From Proteles cristata cristata (Eukaryota > Chordata > Mammalia > Carnivora > Hyaenidae): 64,000 nt of DNA. Position numbers and translations under genes: made by a program. The stretch covers positions 1,488,001 to 1,552,000 of the forward strand of contig JAESUZ010000753.1 of the NCBI GenBank assembly GCA_017311185.1, written 5' to 3'. Positions 37,501 to 50,600 of this stretch are shown in pieces. The notes beneath the pieces were generated by a model. The model was not told the DNA's origin, did no database searches, and saw only the letters and a program-made list of their open reading frames with translations. Each line of letters opens with the position of its first letter. Within the stretch, counting starts at the first letter, position 1.

Positions 37501-40500
37501 AAGGCAATCACAGATAAACACCATAAAAAGCTATGGGGAGATTCAGAACTGGAAGAGCCTTATGTTAGTACTTCAAGTAGGGAAATAATAAGAAATAAAT
37601 TCACATACAGAAACACTTCAAGGTTTAGGTTTCTATATCCACTACGGGATATTCCTACTATCTCTTGTGGTTTCACTGCAAAAAGTAGTTAATTGATAAG
37701 AATATTGAGTCTTCAACCATGAAACGTAATCAGGGTATCACATTAAGGTATTCTTTATCATGAGAACAAACACTAACCTAGCCAGTCACAAAGGCATAAG
37801 TTATAGTTAGCAAATGACTATGCAAGACTTTTTTGTTAAATTCCAAGGACATGTTCATACTTAGGAAAAGAGCCAACTATTAATTTAGGTAAAAGGAATA
37901 AGAATCATGGATACAACTGTTAGCTGAATGCCTCTCATTAGAGAAAAATAATGTGTAATAGAAGTGCTCACTGTACTATAATTGGCTACGTATGTATCTG
38001 TCTCTACTATGAAATTAGAAAACATAAACACTGTCCTTGGTATTCTCAGGGTTTGGACAGGTACTCAATAAATCTCTCTCCTTTGAAGAGGCTACAGACT
38101 GCCTATAAACAGAAGAAAAAAACAATTTCTAAAACTCGAGAGGGGCGCCTGGGTGGCTTAGTCGGTTAAGCGTCCGACTTTCGCTTAGGTCATGATCTCA
38201 CGGTTCGTGGGTTTGAGCCCCGCGCTGGGCTCTGTGCTAACTGCCAGCTCAGAGCCTGGAGCTTGTTCCAGTCTGTGACTCCTTCTCTCTCTGACCCTCC
38301 CCTGCTCACGCTGTCTCTCTCTCTCTCCTAGAAATGAATAAAACATTAAATATATATATATTAAAATAAATAAATAAAAATAAATAAAACTCGAGAAATA
38401 AATACATTTTAAGTTGGATGTAGATAAAGAAATGGGAAATAAGTCAAAAAGGAAAACTCTTGGCTCTTTCCTAATTTGTAAATTATTTAACAGCAAACAC
38501 CTACCACTACTTTCCATTTTAGGATTTCTTACCTCCATGAATACAGAGAAAATCATTATTTGAAATAGGGCCAGGTTCAGCAAAGGTCTTAAATTTATTT
38601 AGCCACTGTCGAGAAATGTAAAACTGAAGGAGACTTGGTTCCATTATGTTCAATAAATTTGATATCCTTCGTCTCTCTTTTTGTGCTTCTTCACTGCTCT
38701 TCCTATAAAGGACAATGATTCATTAAACTTAATGTGCATTTTACTCCATCAGACCAGTAGATGGATTTTTCCTCTTCCTTATTAGACTTAGCACACAAAG
38801 TAATACTATGAATCTTACTAGGCTTGGGAATTATATAAGAGAAATATACTTTGTATCACCCCCCAACTACATTATATACCTCTAATGGGCAACACTGTAT
38901 CAGAACTACTGGTATCCAGGTAACTACTGGTACACAGTAGGGGTCCAAATATTTGCTAATAAAATCAATCTAAACAGTTCATCTGTTTTCTTTCAGTAAC
39001 TAATATTTAATCTTTTTATAAGATACTGAAAAATATCAAAGATCTATTTTTATAGTAATACCTCCTTTATTAGCTATTTTAGGAGAAAATCTGGTACTTA
39101 ACTCCTACTATTCCAATTTATTAAAACCAATCTTTCAAAAACAAAATATACTCATTTGCTCTTCAACTAAATGATTTAACATTTTCCTAACAAAAGATAA
39201 TCCTGCATGCAACCTTTCAGTTTACTTACAAAATGAAATGAGAATAAAACAATTTCTAATCTTTACTCAGCAATACATCTTGAAAGTCTTAGAAGTAATA
39301 ACCCCAAAGTGAGATGTTCTTTCTTTCATATTTGTCAGAATAGTCTATCCATGAGAGTTACTCCTTACCTATAGAAAAGAACATAAGCTTCAGCATTTTG
39401 TACAGTAGATTCTGAAACTTCAGTGACACTCTGATCATCAAATTCATACCAGAGGTTATTTAAATTGTTTCGGCAGTAGGCAATATAGTGTCCACCTGAA
39501 TTTGAATTGAAAAAGTTTAAATAATTTCAGCAATACAAGATTAAAACAAGAATTAAAGTACTTTTTGAATCCTCAGTTCCTAGCAGAGACAGAGACATAT
39601 AGCAAGAATTATGTTTATATATTTTTTCCAGTATGTATCCTCACCACTACCACCACCTAAGGAAATGGAAAAAAAGGCAAAAATGTAATCTTAAAAACAG
39701 TGAAAAAATAATCTTTTTATTTATTTATTCTGAGAGAAAGAAAGTACACAGAAGCAGGAGAGAAGGAGAGAGAAAGAGAGAGGGAGAGAGAGAGGGAGGG
39801 GGAGGGGGAGAGAAGCAGGCTCCACGCTATCACCACAGAACGGGTCATGAGGCTTGATCTCACAAACTGTCAGATCATGACCTGAGCCAAAATCAAGAGC
39901 CAGAGGAGCCACCATGGCGCCCCCCAAAAATGATCATGTTAAAGTCCCTAATATTAAACTTTGTACAAAATATAATTTCCAGTATTCCAAACTTCATAGC
40001 AAAATTATTCAATTACCTAAAATTTTCAGACATGTTTATAATAACAAATTAAAATAAAATGAAAAAATAAAAATATTTTTACATTTTTTTCTTTTATTTA
40101 ATCAGGTCTTATTTAACAGATCAATCCAGATGGTTACTTTTTTTTCCTTCCCTGATACAAGCATATGTCAAACCTATATACTTACTACTTGCAGTTCCAT
40201 GATGACAAATGACTGATAGAAGATCATAAGTAACGATCTGAACTGGACTATCTTTAGCAAGAAATGGCTGAAGATCCAGACCTTCCAGTGGAAATGAAAC
40301 ATGGGTACTGATTTTGGTGGAAAACATCAGTTCATGTCTGAATCTTTTAAGATGGATGCATAAAATCTAACAGAGAAAGAGAAGATTATTTAAAATTCTA
40401 TTGTTTTATATGCTACATGAAGGAATCTATTAAATATGGATATTGAATTAAGTGTCAAGGTTAAGCATTACCCTACAATGATGATAAGCTGATTCCAAAG

Positions 40501-41589
40501 ACATCAGAATATGGAAATGGTGAAACCTGGTACTTCCTAGGTTCAAAGCTGCTGGCTTTTCTAATTTTGTATTTTATACCTGCAAAATCCTATACTGTCT
40601 GATTAAACTGTATTTAACACAGTTTTACAGATAAGGGCACTTGGTTGGTATGTAACTGAGTATTTTTTTAAGATTATTTTATTTACTTTGAGACAGATAG
40701 TGCACGTAAAAGTGAGCAGGAAAGGGGCAGTGGAGAGACAGAATCCCAAGCAGGCTCTGTGCTATTAATGCAGAGCCCAACATGGGGCTCCATCCCACAA
40801 ACCACAAAATCTCGACCTGAGCCAAAATCAAGAGTCAGGTGCTTAACCGACTGAGCCACCCAGCCGCCCATTAACACAGTATTTTAAAAATGAATACACC
40901 TAATAGGTTATATAAACATAACAACTGGTCAGTAGAACCACCCCATTCTTCAACCATACTACACTGTATTATGTTAATGTTTCTTGTTCCAATAACACAA
41001 AATATACTTAATTATAATAAAGCCCATACCTCAGGAAATTTTTGTACTTTACAAAACTTTACTCCATTCCTTAATCTGGAGAGGGAAAAAAAAAATTTTA
41101 AGTAAATCTGTTTCCCGTATGAATCTACAAGGTATTTTAAATTTTTTTTAATGTTTCTTTCTTTCTGAGACAGAGACAGAGTGGAGCAGGAGAGGGGCAG
41201 AGAGAGAAGGAGACACAGAATCCGAAGCAGGATGCAGGGCTCAAACTCACAAACCGTGAGATCATGACTTGAGCCAAAGTCAAGACACTTAACTGACTGA
41301 GCCACCCAGGTGCCCCAAAGTATTTTTAAATATACAGCAAAATCTTTTAAAAAACATAGGGACAAAAAAATGCTCACTACTGAATTATATGCTACCCATT
41401 TAAAAATACAGACGAATGACAAGGCTATCATTCGGAACAGGGGAGAAAAAAAGAGAAGAGAAAAATGAAAAAGAAAAAAATCATACTAATGAAATACTGG
41501 AGTCTCTTAAAAAATATTTAAGCTATCAGTAATAATAATTTAGGGAGTTGTTAATTCTTTGATGAAAATTATTTTTTAAGTTTATTTAT

Positions 41590-41630
<41 letters not shown>

Positions 41631-44600
41631 CCCAAGCACGCACCAAGGCTCGATCTCACAAACTGCGAGATCATGACCTGAGCCAAAATCAAGTCAGATG
41701 CTTAACCAACTAAGCCATCCAGGTGCCCTGAAAATTATTTTTTTTTACATGTTTGTTTATTTTCGAGAGAAAAAGAGCAAGCACACACATTGGGGAGGGG
41801 CAGAAAGAGGGAGACAGAGGATCCAAAGCAGGCTCTGAGCTAATGAGGGGCTCAAACCCACCATGATATCATGACCTGTGCTGAAGTCAGATGCTTAACT
41901 GACTGAGCCACCCAGGCACACCCTGAAAATTACTTTTTTAAACAAATGTGCTACTGTCTATGGCCTTGGCTATGCCTTTATAACATCCAGATATCAAGTA
42001 AAAATGAGTGAATAAAATCCCAATATATTACATTGACCAATATATTACATATTGGTCAATATATTATAACCTCTATTACTTTAATTTTATTATTTTTTAA
42101 TTAAAATATAATGAACATATAATATTAAATTAGTTTGAAGTGTACAATATGATTCAATATTTATATACATTGCGAAATGATCACTACAATAATTTTAGTT
42201 CACATCACCATATAGTCACAAAAATTTTTTCTTTTCTTGTGATGAATGAAAACATTTAAAATCTACTCTCTCAGCAAATTTCAAATATGAAATATGGTAT
42301 TACAAACTATAGTTGCTATGGTGCACATTATATCTCCATGACTTAATTTATAACTGGAAACTTGTACCTTTTGATCCTCTCCTCCCATTTTTCCCACTTC
42401 CTAATCCCACTCTGGCAATATGCTCTTTACTCCTAAATGTAGAAACACATAACTTGACTTAAAGTGTGGTTATTATTAATGAGTATTAATATATGCTCGA
42501 CAGGCATCTACTTTGGATCTGGGGCAGATGCAAGGTTCTTTTCCACCTTCACTAGTATCTTTTTCCTAGCTCATGTTGCTTTTGAAAGAAAGTTCCTCCG
42601 CCAGTCCAACTCCCTCTTCATCTATTAGCTACAGTAATAAATACTTCCCAATTCATAAGAGGTGTACTTTTTTTCTAGAAAGTACAAAACAGCTTTTAAC
42701 CTTATTGACCAAACAATATACCATTCCTTTTTGGCATGATGAGAATAGCCAATCAACATTTCCCTGGAGTTGCTGCTAAACAGCCAGATGTTTGTTATGA
42801 TGGTTAGTTATTACTAGGACTCCATTATTTTTCTCTTACAGAGATTCAGACATATCTGCCTTCAATTTTCCAATTACTTTTCTGTTCTAACTTTGTGCCA
42901 CAAAGCCTTAAAAGCTTGAATTTATTGTAAGACTTAAAAGCTAATAATAGATGAAAAGAAACAATATCATACTTTTCTTAACTTTTTATTCTGTCATCAT
43001 ACAACAGGTAGCATCATAGTTGGTATAACCTTTCTGAATTTTATACAGATTTGAAACTATGTACCTTTATAGTCACTTTGACATCATGAATCTAGCCTGT
43101 TAACACGGTCATACAGAAGAGAACATTTCCTTATTTATGATGATAACCTTAGGTAATGAAAATGTGTATTATATATCATAGTATATCCTTTATACCATAT
43201 TTAGAAGATGTTTTATGGAAAATTACATACTTATCTTGTATATCAAATAGATATATAAACTTAGTTAGATAAGCCTGTTAAATTTGTTAAACTTTTACCT
43301 CAAATTTGTTTTACGGAACAGCCAGTCTCTTTATTTACTAGGACAAAGCTTATTAAGCCTTTATTTTTTTAAATAAGGTGCAAAATTAATACAAGTGACC
43401 AAGAAAAATGCCATTTATAATACAAAACATGCAATTCAAAGCACTGTCAATGACACTTACTTTTTGCATTTTTCACAACTGTACATATTGTCACCTGGAA
43501 ACAGAATAGATCTGGTCATTCCTCTCAAAATGAAAGTAAGTTACTGTACTTTCTTTTGGTTCCGCAATTCTTTGAGTTTGCCATATGCTGATTTTGCAGC
43601 ACAGTAATACAAAGCTCACATTTTTTAGTCTCTGCTCAAGAGTCAGTTCATGATGTTTACCTTGCCTAAAATACCTTCTCCTCTCTTTTTTCAACTGAAA
43701 AAAATATCCTTTCCATTTATTCACTCAACAGATTTTACTGACTGCCTGTTATATATGCCAGCAAGGTTCTAAACCCACAATAACAATGGAAAATCTTAAA
43801 TATTATGGAGGAATTCAGAGTACTCCAAAGATACAAAATTTATATGGGTTGAATTTCCTTCTTTGAACCCCTCACTTACCATATTGTCTTATACTACAGG
43901 AATCTGTATCAATCTTTCAGGATATGATTTACATTATTTATATTTATATAGCCATGGTAGATACTGGCAACCATGCTGATGAAATGGGCAAGTACTGTTT
44001 AAGCCACCTTAAAACTTTGCTTGTATAAACACAATCTATATTTAGTCCCACTAGTATTTTAGGTCACTCACAACAATTTAGCCATAGTTGAAGACTACTT
44101 CATATTTCTTACCTTTCAGTTCATCTCTGGCAAAGAAGGCAGCAAGACAATCTTGCAAGGTTACTACTGGACCCCAAAACCAGCTAGGAACACATGAGAC
44201 AACAAACCTGAAACATTATTGACAGAAAAAAAAAGGAAGTGTTCTGCCAGTACAGCAGAAACAGCAGCTTTAACATTCAGTTGATACAAGGAAAATGCAT
44301 ACATACCTCTTCACATATTCCATGAAAAAAGCTATCCACCCTTGTGGGGCATATGCTTCGCCACATGATCCTGCTTTGACTATAGAAGTTGGGTGACTGG
44401 ATGAATGCAGCTTAGCAAGGTCTTCCTTGCCAGGAATTGGCAAGGACAGATCTTGAAAGGTCTCGAGGGTTACAGACACCTAAAATTGTTTTGTGTTTAA
44501 AATGGGATGAAAATAACCCGACACAAACATTTATGAGAACAAATCTTAGACGGCAAAGCAATTTATAAGCCAAAAAAAAAAAAAAAAAACCAGAAGAAAA

Positions 44601-47600
44601 ATCAATAACATAGTAATAGCAATGGCAAATATACTTGCTCTATACCAGGTGCTATTCTAAATTTAATCTTCACATAAAGCTTATGAAATAACTACTTACA
44701 TCCCCATTAGTCAAGGACACTGTGGCATAGAGAAGGACACCCAGCTACTATAGCCTGAGCTCCAAACTTTTAAGCACTACTGCTGCATTTATTTTTGGAA
44801 ATGACCTCTCATGATGGTTTTTTAAAAAGATGTAAAACCTGGCATGTAATTTTTAAGTAGCTGAAAACAATTCAAGATAATTCCATTTAAATATTTGGTA
44901 CCCAGGGGCACCTGGGTGGCTCAGTCAGTTGAGCATTCAACTTCGGCCTAGGTCATGATCTCACAATTTTTGAGTTCGAGCCCCTCATTGGGCTCTGTGC
45001 TGATAGCTCAGGGCCTGGAGCCTGCTTCAGATTCTGCCTCCCTCTCTCTTCCTCCCTTGCTCATGCTCTGTCTCTCTCTCTCAAAAATAAACATTAAAAT
45101 ATTTTTTAAAAAATTTAGTATCCAAATAACCTACGTTAAAATGATCCTATTGAAAATGCCCTTAGATTTAACTTAAGGTCCTAACACAATAACTGAAAAC
45201 TTACTTTTTAGGGTTGTTTTTTTTGAAAGAAGACATTTTATATTCCTTAATTCATTACTGCACTGAAACAAAACCACTCTTAGGAGAAGCTCAAAAAAAT
45301 GCAAGAGATTTAGATAGGATTAAAGAACCCATGATTTTGACTTGTGCATGAATCTGTCACTACCTGTATTACCTGACCCCTAATTTTAACAAACGAAAAT
45401 ATAAGCCATACCACCGAATGTAGAAAATACATTCACAGCCCTGTGCCTGTGAATAGCAACAGTTTCCCAGCATATTAATTTTACCAACCTTGGGAGAATA
45501 TGCATGTGTTGCCATTTATTGTTGCTGAGCAATATGTCACCTTTCCATGTGACCAGAGATGAAGAACTGAGTTAATTTTTGCTAATGCACGCCTATCCAA
45601 TGACAGGTCAAGACCCATCCTTTCAAAATGATGCTGCTGTTACTTCCAAAAAATGAATTCTACTCATAGAATCAATTTATGCTGATGTAAACATAAGAAA
45701 TACATGTATAACCATAAGTAGCAAGGAGAAAAAATTAAACTTTTCATCCCATTTGTCAGGTTTTTTTTTTAAGACCATTTGACAGAAATTCCCTGCAGAT
45801 TTTAATTCGCTCATACTCACCCTGTCACAAGTCAGACACTGCACTGAACTAATAATTGTTCCATCAAATATGTCTGAAATAACACTTCGGTATTTCTTAT
45901 GCTGTTTTTTCCTCTTTGGAGATGATGCAGATTGAGCTAGGATTGAAATACAAGTGTAGAACATTTTTTTAAAAAGTAGTTCCTTTACCATTTTCTCTGT
46001 AATCATTAAAGGTAAAATTTACTATGCTAAAGTAATTTGTCAAAGTACCATTCAAGAGAATTACTTAAAAAAAAAATCCCAGGGGTGCCTGGGTGGCTCA
46101 GTTAAGCGTCTGCCTCTGAGTTTTGGCTTAAATCATGATCTCACAGTTCAAGGAGTTCAAGCCACACATCAGGTCCTGCACCGACAGTGCAGGGCCAACT
46201 TGGGACTCTCTCTCCCTCTCTCTCTCCGCATCTTCCCCACTCATGTTCTCTCAAAATAAATACTCTTTAAAAATAATCCCAAAAGAACCAAGATGAAATA
46301 GGAGAGAGGTTCAGTCTCTTCAGCTTGACGTCAATCAGAATAGTTTTGCTTTTCTTTGTTTTTGCATCCAAGTAAGGCTTTATTTGACAAAAGGATTTTG
46401 TAATTAAGTTTTGAGAGTTTTTTTTAATACATTCTGAATAGATCCTTTGTCAGCTTCAAGATTTACAAGTATTTTCTCCCAATCTTATCTTTTCAATCTC
46501 TCAATAGTTTCTTTTGCCAAGAAAATTTTCAATGGTTTCTTTTATGGATTTTTTAAAGTGTTGTCTTTCCTTTTTTTTTTTTTTTTGTTAATGTTTTTTT
46601 GAGAGAGAGAGAAAGAGAGAGAGCGTGCACACAAGTGTGAAGAGGGCAGAGAGAAGGAGACACAGAATCTGAAGCAGGCTACAGGTTCTGAGCTGTCAGC
46701 CCAGAGTGCATATGGGGCTCAAACCCATGAATGGTGAGATCATGACCGGAGCCAAAGTCAGACATTTAACCAACCACCTAGGGTCCCCTTCTTTTATGCA
46801 TATTGCTTTTGATGTCTTTAAAAAACTATTTGTTGGGGTGCCTGGGTGGATCAGTCAGTTGGATGCCTGACTTTGGCTCTGGTCATGATCTCGAGGTTCA
46901 TAGGTCCGAGCCCCGCATCAGGCTGTGCTGACAGCTCGGAGCCTGGAGCCTGCTTCAGATTCTGTGTCTCCACCTCTCTCTGTCCATCTCATGCTCATGC
47001 TCTCTCTCTGTCTCTCAATAATAAATAAACATTTAAAAAAATTTTTTTGAACTATTTGTCTAACAAAAGGTCATGAAGACTTTCTTCTTCCTATGTTTTT
47101 TCATAAGAGTTTTGTAAACTGGAATTCTCGTACATAGCCTGGTGGCAATGCAAAATAATACACCTATTCTAGAAAACAATTTCATACATTAAGCATGAAA
47201 CTAACATAAAACCCAATAACCCCATTTCTGGGTGTTTACTCTAGACAAATGAAAACTTATATTCACATAGAAACCTGTACACAAATGTTTATAGCAGCAT
47301 TATCCATAATTACCAAAAACTGGAAATAACTCAAATGTTCTTCAGAATGAATGAATAAACAGTAGTATAGTCACACAATGAAATACTACTTAGTAATAAA
47401 AAGGAACTATTCAGACATGCAATGTGACTAGATCTCAAATGCATTACAATAAGAGAAATAAGCCTGTTTCAAGAGACTGTGTACTGTATGATTCCATTTA
47501 TATGACATTCTGGTAAAGACAAAACAACAGTAATAGAGAACAGATAAAAGGCCTAGGGTTTAGGGAGAGGTAGAGGGAAGATCTAATTACGAAAGGACAG

Positions 47601-50600
47601 TATTTGAGAATTCCCTGGGGTGTTGGAACTGTTCTATATTTTGTTTGTGTGGTGGTAACAAGATTCTATGCATGTGATAAAATCCAGAACTCTACACCAA
47701 AAGAGTGAATTCCACTGTATGTAAATTTATACCACACACACAAAAAAATTTCAAATCATGGTTATATAAAATTATGCTGTCAACTTTAAAGTACTAAATG
47801 GTATTTCATAATTAACACTTTACTTTATCAAAGCAAAGGAACCTGAATAACTGAAATTTCTACCTTTTTTGTGTGAGGATGCCAATCCTGGCCACAAATT
47901 GCCTGATTTAGGAGGGCTTGCTGATAAACGTGGATTAACACCTTCATTTGATGGGAGGATCTGTGATGTAGACAGGTCATTCAAGTGGACATCAGTAATA
48001 TATTCTGTAATATTTAAAATTTCTATTAATACCTTAAATAGCAAAATGATCCCACTTATCAAATAATGTTAATTAATTTAAAGGTTTCTTTATTTGAGAT
48101 TTTGAACACAATTCCCACTAATAGAGTGAAATCTTTGATAGACATAAGTTCTTGCTAAGCAAAATAACAGTGATTTTCCTCCTAGGAATCCAAATAATGT
48201 TTATAACACATTATTACTACACTAGCAATTCAGGAAGTGAACAGTGGAAGCATAAAGCCAAAGAAACTGTATTTGTTCTAATTTAGTATTTATGATAGTT
48301 TTTAAGAAGCTTTAAAATCATGTAGGAGAAAAAGATTATCTTCTCAAACATAATAATCAAATTCTAAGAAAATTAGGCATAATCATAAATTATTTTATTC
48401 TTACTGTGATAAAAGGAAATACATCCTTTTATCAGAAAAGAACCACTTTTAGAATGAAATTATGAATCAAGACAATAAAAACTTCATGACAGCTATCTTG
48501 ACAGTTTTGCTGTTGGAGTCCTAATATATAACACAGATTTCAGGGCACGGGATTGTGCTCCATACATATTTGAGTGAAGAAGAACTATTGATAAAAGACC
48601 CTGAAACAGAATGACTTCAGAGATTTTTCCAGATAATGCAAAGTAAGTGACTTTTATTACTTTCACACAGGCACTTCTCATGATTTCTCCCATGACTAAA
48701 TGCAGACTGCATAACATTAGAGGGAGAAAGGGTAAGAGACTCCCTCACCCTTTCTGAAGGGAATAAAGTTAGTATTATCAAGGTCAAGGATTGGTGAACA
48801 TTTCCAACAAAGGACTGGAGAATAAATATTTCAGGTTTTGCATCCCATAAATGGTCTTTGTCACACTTCTTACTCGGGTCTTTGTAAAATATAAAAGCTC
48901 AGACCCCTGATCTAGCTCCTCAGTTAGTCACTATGTATAAGAAAAGGCCTGCTATGAAGCAAAAAGAACGACTACATCCCTTAATCAGGCTTTTGAAAAG
49001 GGCAGACTGAACAGCAGTCTACTACGGCAGCCTAGTCTGTCTTTCAATACTGGTACTTCATATATTTACTGACCAAATAACTTCCAACACACCGAAACTT
49101 CTAAACATAAGGCCACTATAATTAAGGAGCCTAACATGCTTTCCTGACTAGAACACATTAACGTACCATACACAGGTGAACCACTAGTATTCCCGTGTTC
49201 AAGGAAATACCCTTTTCCTCAAGAAGAAATTTTGGATTCATTTAATACTTAAATAAATTGTTTAGTAGTTTCATTCTTTAGAAATTACAAAAGATAAACT
49301 TTTTTTATGTTACTTGTCTGCCACTTATTTTAAGATCAGAGAATTTAAACTTCCAATGGTTTGTTTTTTTTTAATGTGTTTTGGAAAATGAAATACCACA
49401 TTAGGCCAAGATGAATTAACTCTTGAAGAAATAAATGTAAAATGCAAAGCAATCTAGCTCAACTATCTTCCATCTGGCCACTTGCTCTTTTCAAAAAAAC
49501 AAAAAAACACTAACTAGTGTTCTGATAAAATCTATCATAACAAGGTCCATTATAGTTAAACTCTGAGGGGTGCCTGGGTGCCTTAGTCGGTTAAGCGTCC
49601 AACTTTCGCTTAGGTCATGATCTCGCGGTTCGTGGGTTTGAGCCCCGCGTTGGGCTCTGTGCTGACTGCCAGCTCAGAGCCTGGAGCCTGTTTCAATCTG
49701 TGACTCCCTCTCTCTCTGACCCTCCCCTGCTCATGCTCTCTCTCTCTCTCTTAGAAATAAATAAATTAAAAAAAAAATAGTTAAACTCTGATATCAAAAT
49801 ATATGCCAAATATTTCATAGCTGATGGGACTCCAAGGACAGCAATCTAAATCTAAAAGTGTGTAAGATTACAGAATTGTAATTTGGGTTATTTTGCTTTT
49901 TCCAACGGAATCCACATAAAATGACATTAACTTTATACTCACATGCAAATACTGCTAAACTCTACTACTTAGAAAGCCCACAAGTAACAATTATTTAATT
50001 CCTGCCTTCTTCACACTGAATTATATAATGTCATATACTGAACATAAAATATTAAGCTAATTAGTCTATTTCATTTTTTGTGCCAAATACACTGTGAACA
50101 TTAACATGTAAACTAGAAAACTGATTTCACTCACATGCCATGCTAATTTTCCCTCTAAAACTCAGAAAACAGTGAATTATAAGTACAAAGAAACAGAAAT
50201 AGGCTGTCTTGCACACATTGTCTACAAATGAACACTATCATTTTCAAATTATTAAATTGTCACCTGAAGTTCTGCTGTGTATTTGCACTTTGACAGTTTC
50301 CTGGTTGTTCAAGTCAACGGTTTCAGACACAGAGTCTCTATCTTTATCTAATTCTCCTTCAGAATTTACTTTATTAATCTTATTACACATCTTTTCTTTT
50401 TGCCAATCTTTGGACATTTCTGAATTGTTCTCATCATCTTGAATCAGCATTGTCGTTTCATTATTATCTTCAGAAAAGCCTCTAGAGCCATTCTCATTTT
50501 CTGCTTTATCACTGCTACTACAAGATTCACAGGACTGAAAATCCACATCTGACTGGCTCTTGTCTTCTTCCATCGTCTCCTCAGTTGTTATAGTTTGAGG

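Larger units (their letters stand above)
46390..47100 (-). repeat. L1 fragment interrupted by two SINEs
   Basis: GATCCTTTGTCAGCTTCAAG, AGTATTTTCTCCCAATCTTA and TGCATATTGCTTTTGATGTC are antisense L1; the pieces are 46,390-46,575, 46,788-46,833 and 47,050-47,100. Confidence 0.7.
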
